Positions 6,751-8,267 of a stretch of DNA of 8,267 nucleotides are shown piece after piece. The stretch lies in the NCBI GenBank assembly GCA_023131935.1, contig JAGLYY010000075.1, positions 1-8,267 on the forward strand. Direction: 5' to 3'. The translations under genes and the position numbers were made by a program. The DNA is from Spirochaetales bacterium. GTDB taxonomy: Bacteria > Spirochaetota > Spirochaetia > JAGLYY01. How positions within the stretch are numbered: position 1 is the first letter of the stretch; each line of letters starts with the position of its first letter. Below the pieces are notes generated by a model, which saw only the letters and a program-made list of their open reading frames with translations, had not been told where the DNA came from and made no database searches.

Positions 6751-6801
6751 CCGGTTCCCGCAGAAACCTCCGATAAAACCGAAGGTTTCGCTATAAACCG
6801 G
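6751..6801 (-). other. Strong two-tier hairpin in the presumed ybhB leader
   Basis: CCGGTT (6751-6756) pairs with AACCGG (6796-6801). Inside it, GAAACCT (6763-6769) pairs with AGGTTTC (6783-6789). Read as minus-strand RNA the inner arm extends to 11 pairs, GAAACCUUCGG with UCGGAGGUUUC, two of them G-U. On the plus strand those two become C-A mismatches. This asymmetry favours the minus transcript, i.e. the ybhB 5' leader, as the folding strand. It lies about 50 nt before the start codon. There is no U-run after it, so it is not a simple terminator. No known riboswitch was recognised. Confidence 0.5.
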
Positions 6802-7057
6802 CTTGAAATCAGGCCAACTGATCTGGCTATTCTCATTTTCCTTAATTTCTATACAGTTTTATTTATAACTATCGTCAAAATGAGAATTGCTTTATCCTCC
6901 TTCTTCCCTTCTCCTATATGCTATAGTTTATAAGCCCACAGTTCAGAACACAAGCCGGGTTAGCGAAAATTAGCCAGATTATCTGTCAGCCTTGCCGGCT
7001 AACGGTTTTTCGGGTATGGTTTACTATGCCCGGTATGATCTATGTGAGGAGAGTATA
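6802..7057. other. Rest of the divergent spacer between ybhB and the 150-residue gene
   Basis: No gene is visible. TATAGT at 6922-6927 is a near-perfect -10 for rightward transcription but lacks a -35. TTGCCG (6992-6997) and TATGGT (7015-7020), 17 nt apart, are a second weak promoter candidate close to the gene at 7058. GTTAGC (6969-6974) and GCTAAC (6998-7003) form an inverted repeat, which overlaps that -35 element and could be an operator. All of these are tentative. Confidence 0.3.
6848..6878 (-). promoter_or_regulatory. Candidate ybhB promoter
   Basis: Read leftwards, TTGACG (6878-6873) is a good -35 box and TATAGA (6853-6848) a possible -10, 19 nt apart. That spacing is longer than ideal. 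The surroundings are AT-rich. If correct, the transcript carries a leader of about 140 nt that includes the hairpin at 6751-6801. Confidence 0.3.
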
Positions 7058-7510
7058 ATGGCAGTAAAAAAGAGAGCGGAAGAGATCCTCACTAATACCG
7101 AACTCAAAAAACTCCTGGAAAAAGCTCTTATCAGATTTCAGAACTGGAAACTCCAGGTAGAAACCAATCCTAACCCCCGGATGGTCCACAGCCTGAAAAA
7201 CATTGTCGCGATAATAGATTCAATCTCCAGTATTTCGGAACAGAAATGCAGGTACTCCTATAAAATGCTGTCACGGCATATGGCAAAACTCATTAATGAA
7301 ATTGCCAGTTTGAATATGGTGATTACAGATTCTCTGGAAGCCGATGATTTCATCGATGAAAAAGAGGAGGAAAAAATCATTGCTTCCCTCTTCCGGGTAA
7401 TACAGTCAGCTACCGATCTTATCAGAATTACCCAGGAGGGTTTTGGACTGAAAAAAAGAATAAGTATCGAAAAGAAGATTCCCGTTATAACAGATCAATC
7501 TAATGGTTAG
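7058..7510 (+). CDS. Unrecognised 150-residue helical protein
   Basis: I do not recognise the family. The protein is soluble, with no signal peptide or membrane segment. It is rich in Lys, Glu, Ile and Leu and probably all-helical. Helices are likely at about 3-36, 43-62, 64-96 (long, amphipathic) and 99-128. A short basic C-terminal tail contains 'LKKRISIEKK'. One Cys (64) and one Trp (30) are present. The sequence 'NPNPRMVHSLKNIVAIIDSI' (37-56) breaks the first helix with two prolines. I choose the ATG at 7058 because GAGGAGAG precedes it closely; an in-frame ATG at 6992 has no ribosome binding site. The pattern could suit a four-helix bundle, e.g. a signalling or adaptor protein, but that is speculation. 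Its stop codon lies inside a 12-bp tandem duplication. Confidence 0.75.
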   Translation: MAVKKRAEEILTNTELKKLLEKALIRFQNWKLQVETNPNPRMVHSLKNIVAIIDSISSISEQKCRYSYKMLSRHMAKLINEIASLNMVITDSLEADDFIDEKEEEKIIASLFRVIQSATDLIRITQEGFGLKKRISIEKKIPVITDQSNG

Positions 7511-7522
7511 TCTAACGGTTAG
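7499..7522 (+). repeat. 12-bp tandem duplication that includes the stop codon
   Basis: TCTAATGGTTAG (7499-7510) is followed directly by TCTAACGGTTAG (7511-7522), 11 of 12 bases identical. Each unit reads Ser-Asn-Gly-stop in the frame of the upstream gene, so the gene has two in-phase stops in a row. The single difference is a synonymous third-position change (AAT/AAC). Confidence 0.85.
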
Positions 7523-7585
7523 TTGGAATCCGCCTAGAAGCTCAGCTTATCAACTATCTAAGGCTATCAGGCGTTCCGGTTGGGT
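7510..7585 (+). other. attC-like folded site (integron recombination site candidate)
   Basis: GTCTAAC (7510-7516) fits the attC outer box RYYYAAC, and GTTGGGT (7579-7585) fits GTTRRRY. The two can pair with G-T wobbles. Between them GGAATCCGCC can pair with GGCGTTCC (7570-7577), leaving a 2-nt bulge on the left arm; attC sites also carry extrahelical bases on one arm. GCCTAGA and TCTAAGGC give a competing inner stem. The 76-nt length is in the attC range, and it starts on the stop codon as in gene cassettes. Against it: the spacers are asymmetric, there is no integrase, and no matching site lies upstream. Confidence 0.25.
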
Positions 7586-7636
7586 ATCTTCTTAACTTCC
7601 GCAATACCCGGGTCGAATGGAAGCGGTTTGTTCATC

Positions 7637-7654
7637 AGAGGGAGTAATCCCTCT
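7637..7654 (+). terminator. Hairpin with GTAA loop, possible terminator of the 150-residue gene
   Basis: AGAGGGA and TCCCTCT form a perfect 7-bp stem around a GTAA (GNRA-type) loop. The next 26 bases are pyrimidine-rich and end in TTTTT, but no U-run follows the stem immediately. It lies about 125 nt beyond the stop at 7510. It is either a weak terminator or a structural element of the following tract. Confidence 0.35.
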
Positions 7655-7676
7655 AATCCTTTCTCTTTCCTTCTCT

Positions 7677-7705
7677 TTTTGCTCCTCAACCATAGGGGAG
7701 CAAAA
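7677..7705. repeat. Inverted repeat TTTTGCTCC / GGAGCAAAA
   Basis: The arms at 7677-7685 and 7697-7705 are a perfect 9-bp match around 11 nt. The T's are on the 5' side and the A's on the 3' side, opposite to an intrinsic terminator. Confidence 0.6.
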
Positions 7706-7889
7706 GCTCATTTGTCCACCGCCCAGAGGGGTCTAAACGAAAAGTACAATCTTCGTAACAGTAAAAACTCAACCGCAGCCTCTGCCGGAGGCAGTGGCGG
7801 GGATATTTCCTAAAACGCCGGTTGTTTCCCAAAACGACATATCCGCACGGGTTACGCACTTGAAGGCATCCACCGGAAGCCGACCTCAC

Positions 7890-7922
7890 CCCGCCACCGG
7901 AGCCTTCGGCTCTGGAGGCGGG
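7890..7922 (+). repeat. GC-rich hairpin
   Basis: CCCGCC-A-CC-G-GAGCC pairs with GGCTC-T-GG-A-GGCGGG around a TTC loop. It has thirteen Watson-Crick pairs, one G-T wobble and one A-A mismatch. The wobble is a G-U only if the plus strand is transcribed. Confidence 0.7.
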
Positions 7923-8006
7923 CGCTTCGAACAAACCTTATCTTGTATGCGGAAAATTTGTCTTGTTCGCTCACCGACCGTAAAAAAATGCCCTCGCGGA
8001 AGAAGG

Positions 8007-8030
8007 AGACAGAATGCTTCCATTCTGTCT
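8007..8030. repeat. Perfect 10-bp hairpin
   Basis: AGACAGAATG (8007-8016) and CATTCTGTCT (8021-8030) pair without mismatch around CTTC. The following bases are ACCCAAGG, so it is not an intrinsic terminator. Confidence 0.75.
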
Positions 8031-8058
8031 ACCCAAGGAGGGACTGAAAACAAAGAAA

Positions 8059-8086
8059 CCCGGACCGCCATGGAGGGCGGACCGGG
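8059..8086. repeat. GC-rich hairpin with one central mismatch
   Basis: CCCGG-A-CCGCC pairs with GGCGG-A-CCGGG around ATGGAG: ten G-C pairs and one A-A mismatch. The preceding linker is A-rich (GAAAACAAAGAAA). Confidence 0.75.
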
Positions 8087-8093
8087 CGGCGTA

Positions 8094-8114
8094 GCCGGAA
8101 CAGGAGGTTCCGGC
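8094..8114. repeat. Perfect 8-bp hairpin
   Basis: GCCGGAAC and GTTCCGGC pair around AGGAG, only 7 nt after the preceding hairpin. The loop sequence AGGAG resembles a ribosome binding site, but no start codon or open frame follows. Confidence 0.7.
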
Positions 8115-8173
8115 GGAGTGCGAAAAACGAAAAATGAATTTGATGTTTCAAACTGTACAGAAAATACCGGCCC

Positions 8174-8242
8174 CGACGAAGCGGCGTCGTGGAGGGCGTC
8201 CGCAAGCTTTAGCTTATCGATAATGCCGCATTATCGGGAGCT
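8174..8242 (+). repeat. Two adjacent hairpins near the right edge
   Basis: CGACG (8174-8178) pairs with CGTCG (8185-8189). Further on, CGATAATG (8218-8225) pairs perfectly with CATTATCG (8229-8236) around CCG. The second stem can extend outward to AGC (8211-8213) and GCT (8240-8242) with T-G wobbles and a bulge. The wobbles again favour the plus strand as RNA. Confidence 0.65.
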
Positions 8243-8267
8243 GAAACGGTCTGTCCGGAGAAAAGTG

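Larger units (their letters stand above)
7586..8267. other. Gene-free, hairpin-dense tract
   Basis: I find no credible coding region here on either strand. Open frames are short, lack ribosome binding sites, and carry low-complexity Gly/Ser/Arg translations. Instead at least eight inverted repeats with 3-11 nt loops follow one another, several separated by A-rich linkers such as 8047-8057 and 8121-8131. They have no U-runs after them, so most are not terminators. Where wobble pairs occur (7890-7922 and 8211-8242) they are G-U on the plus strand and C-A on the minus, which favours a rightward transcript. The tract continues past the window edge. It may be a structured non-coding RNA, a relic of mobile DNA or a cassette region. 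Confidence 0.5.

Noticed and set aside
6992..7057. Upstream ATG at 6992 for the 150-residue gene
   Set aside because: No ribosome binding site precedes it. The ATG at 7058 has one, and the extension overlaps a possible promoter.
7526..7618. tRNA-like fragments (AGCTCAGC and GGGTCGAAT)
   Set aside because: No acceptor stem, anticodon arm or CCA can be built around them.
7677..7705. Inverted repeat as an intrinsic terminator
   Set aside because: The T-run is on the 5' side of the stem and the A-run on the 3' side, on either strand.
7686..8071. Two leftward frames (7686-7934 and 7886-8071) and the rightward 77-codon frame at 7580-7813
   Set aside because: No ribosome binding sites, low-complexity translations, and hairpins run through them. 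I cannot support a protein.
8117..8121. GTGCG as the 5' end of a group II intron
   Set aside because: Only the first five bases fit. The next 150 bases show no intron domain I motif that I recognise.
1..8267. CRISPR arrays, insertion-sequence transposases, rRNA
   Set aside because: I saw no regularly spaced repeats, transposase-like frames or rRNA signatures.

Overview
The window looks like chromosomal DNA of a Gram-negative-type bacterium with close to 50% G+C. I think a spirochaete (Spirochaeta or Sediminispirochaeta-like) is most likely. The reasons are a chemotaxis-receptor remnant, an SPL-family radical SAM gene with no sporulation context, and a style of floA/nfeD neighbourhood I associate with that phylum. 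This assignment is an inference, since no rRNA or other marker gene is present.

Layout. From 1 to 2615 three tightly coupled genes read leftwards: a DUF1007 periplasmic protein, a NicO/RcnA-type metal transporter, and an SPL-family radical SAM protein whose C-terminus runs off the left edge. A 165-base divergent spacer (2616-2780) separates them from a rightward operon at 2781-6098. That operon holds a long NfeD membrane serine protease, a short NfeD, the flotillin-like protein FloA, and a small single-span membrane protein. A collapsed methyl-accepting chemotaxis protein fragment (6085-6249, minus) and a ybhB-type PEBP gene (6243-6698, minus) lie head-to-tail against the end of the operon.

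A second divergent spacer (6699-7057) carries a strong hairpin in what would be the ybhB leader. It is followed by an unrecognised 150-residue helical protein (7058-7510, plus). The last 760 bases contain no credible gene but many hairpins. The first is an attC-like fold that starts on the stop codon of the preceding gene, inside a 12-bp tandem duplication.

How the parts work together. The DUF1007/NicO pair should form a metal (Ni/Co-type) handling module with a secreted metal-binding partner. The NfeD/NfeD/FloA set is a membrane-organising module in which NfeD OB domains partner the flotillin and the long form adds a Ser/Lys protease. The most unusual parts are the 3' hairpin-rich tract, the MCP remnant, and the SPL homologue that seems to lack the cysteine hydrogen donor of true spore photoproduct lyase.
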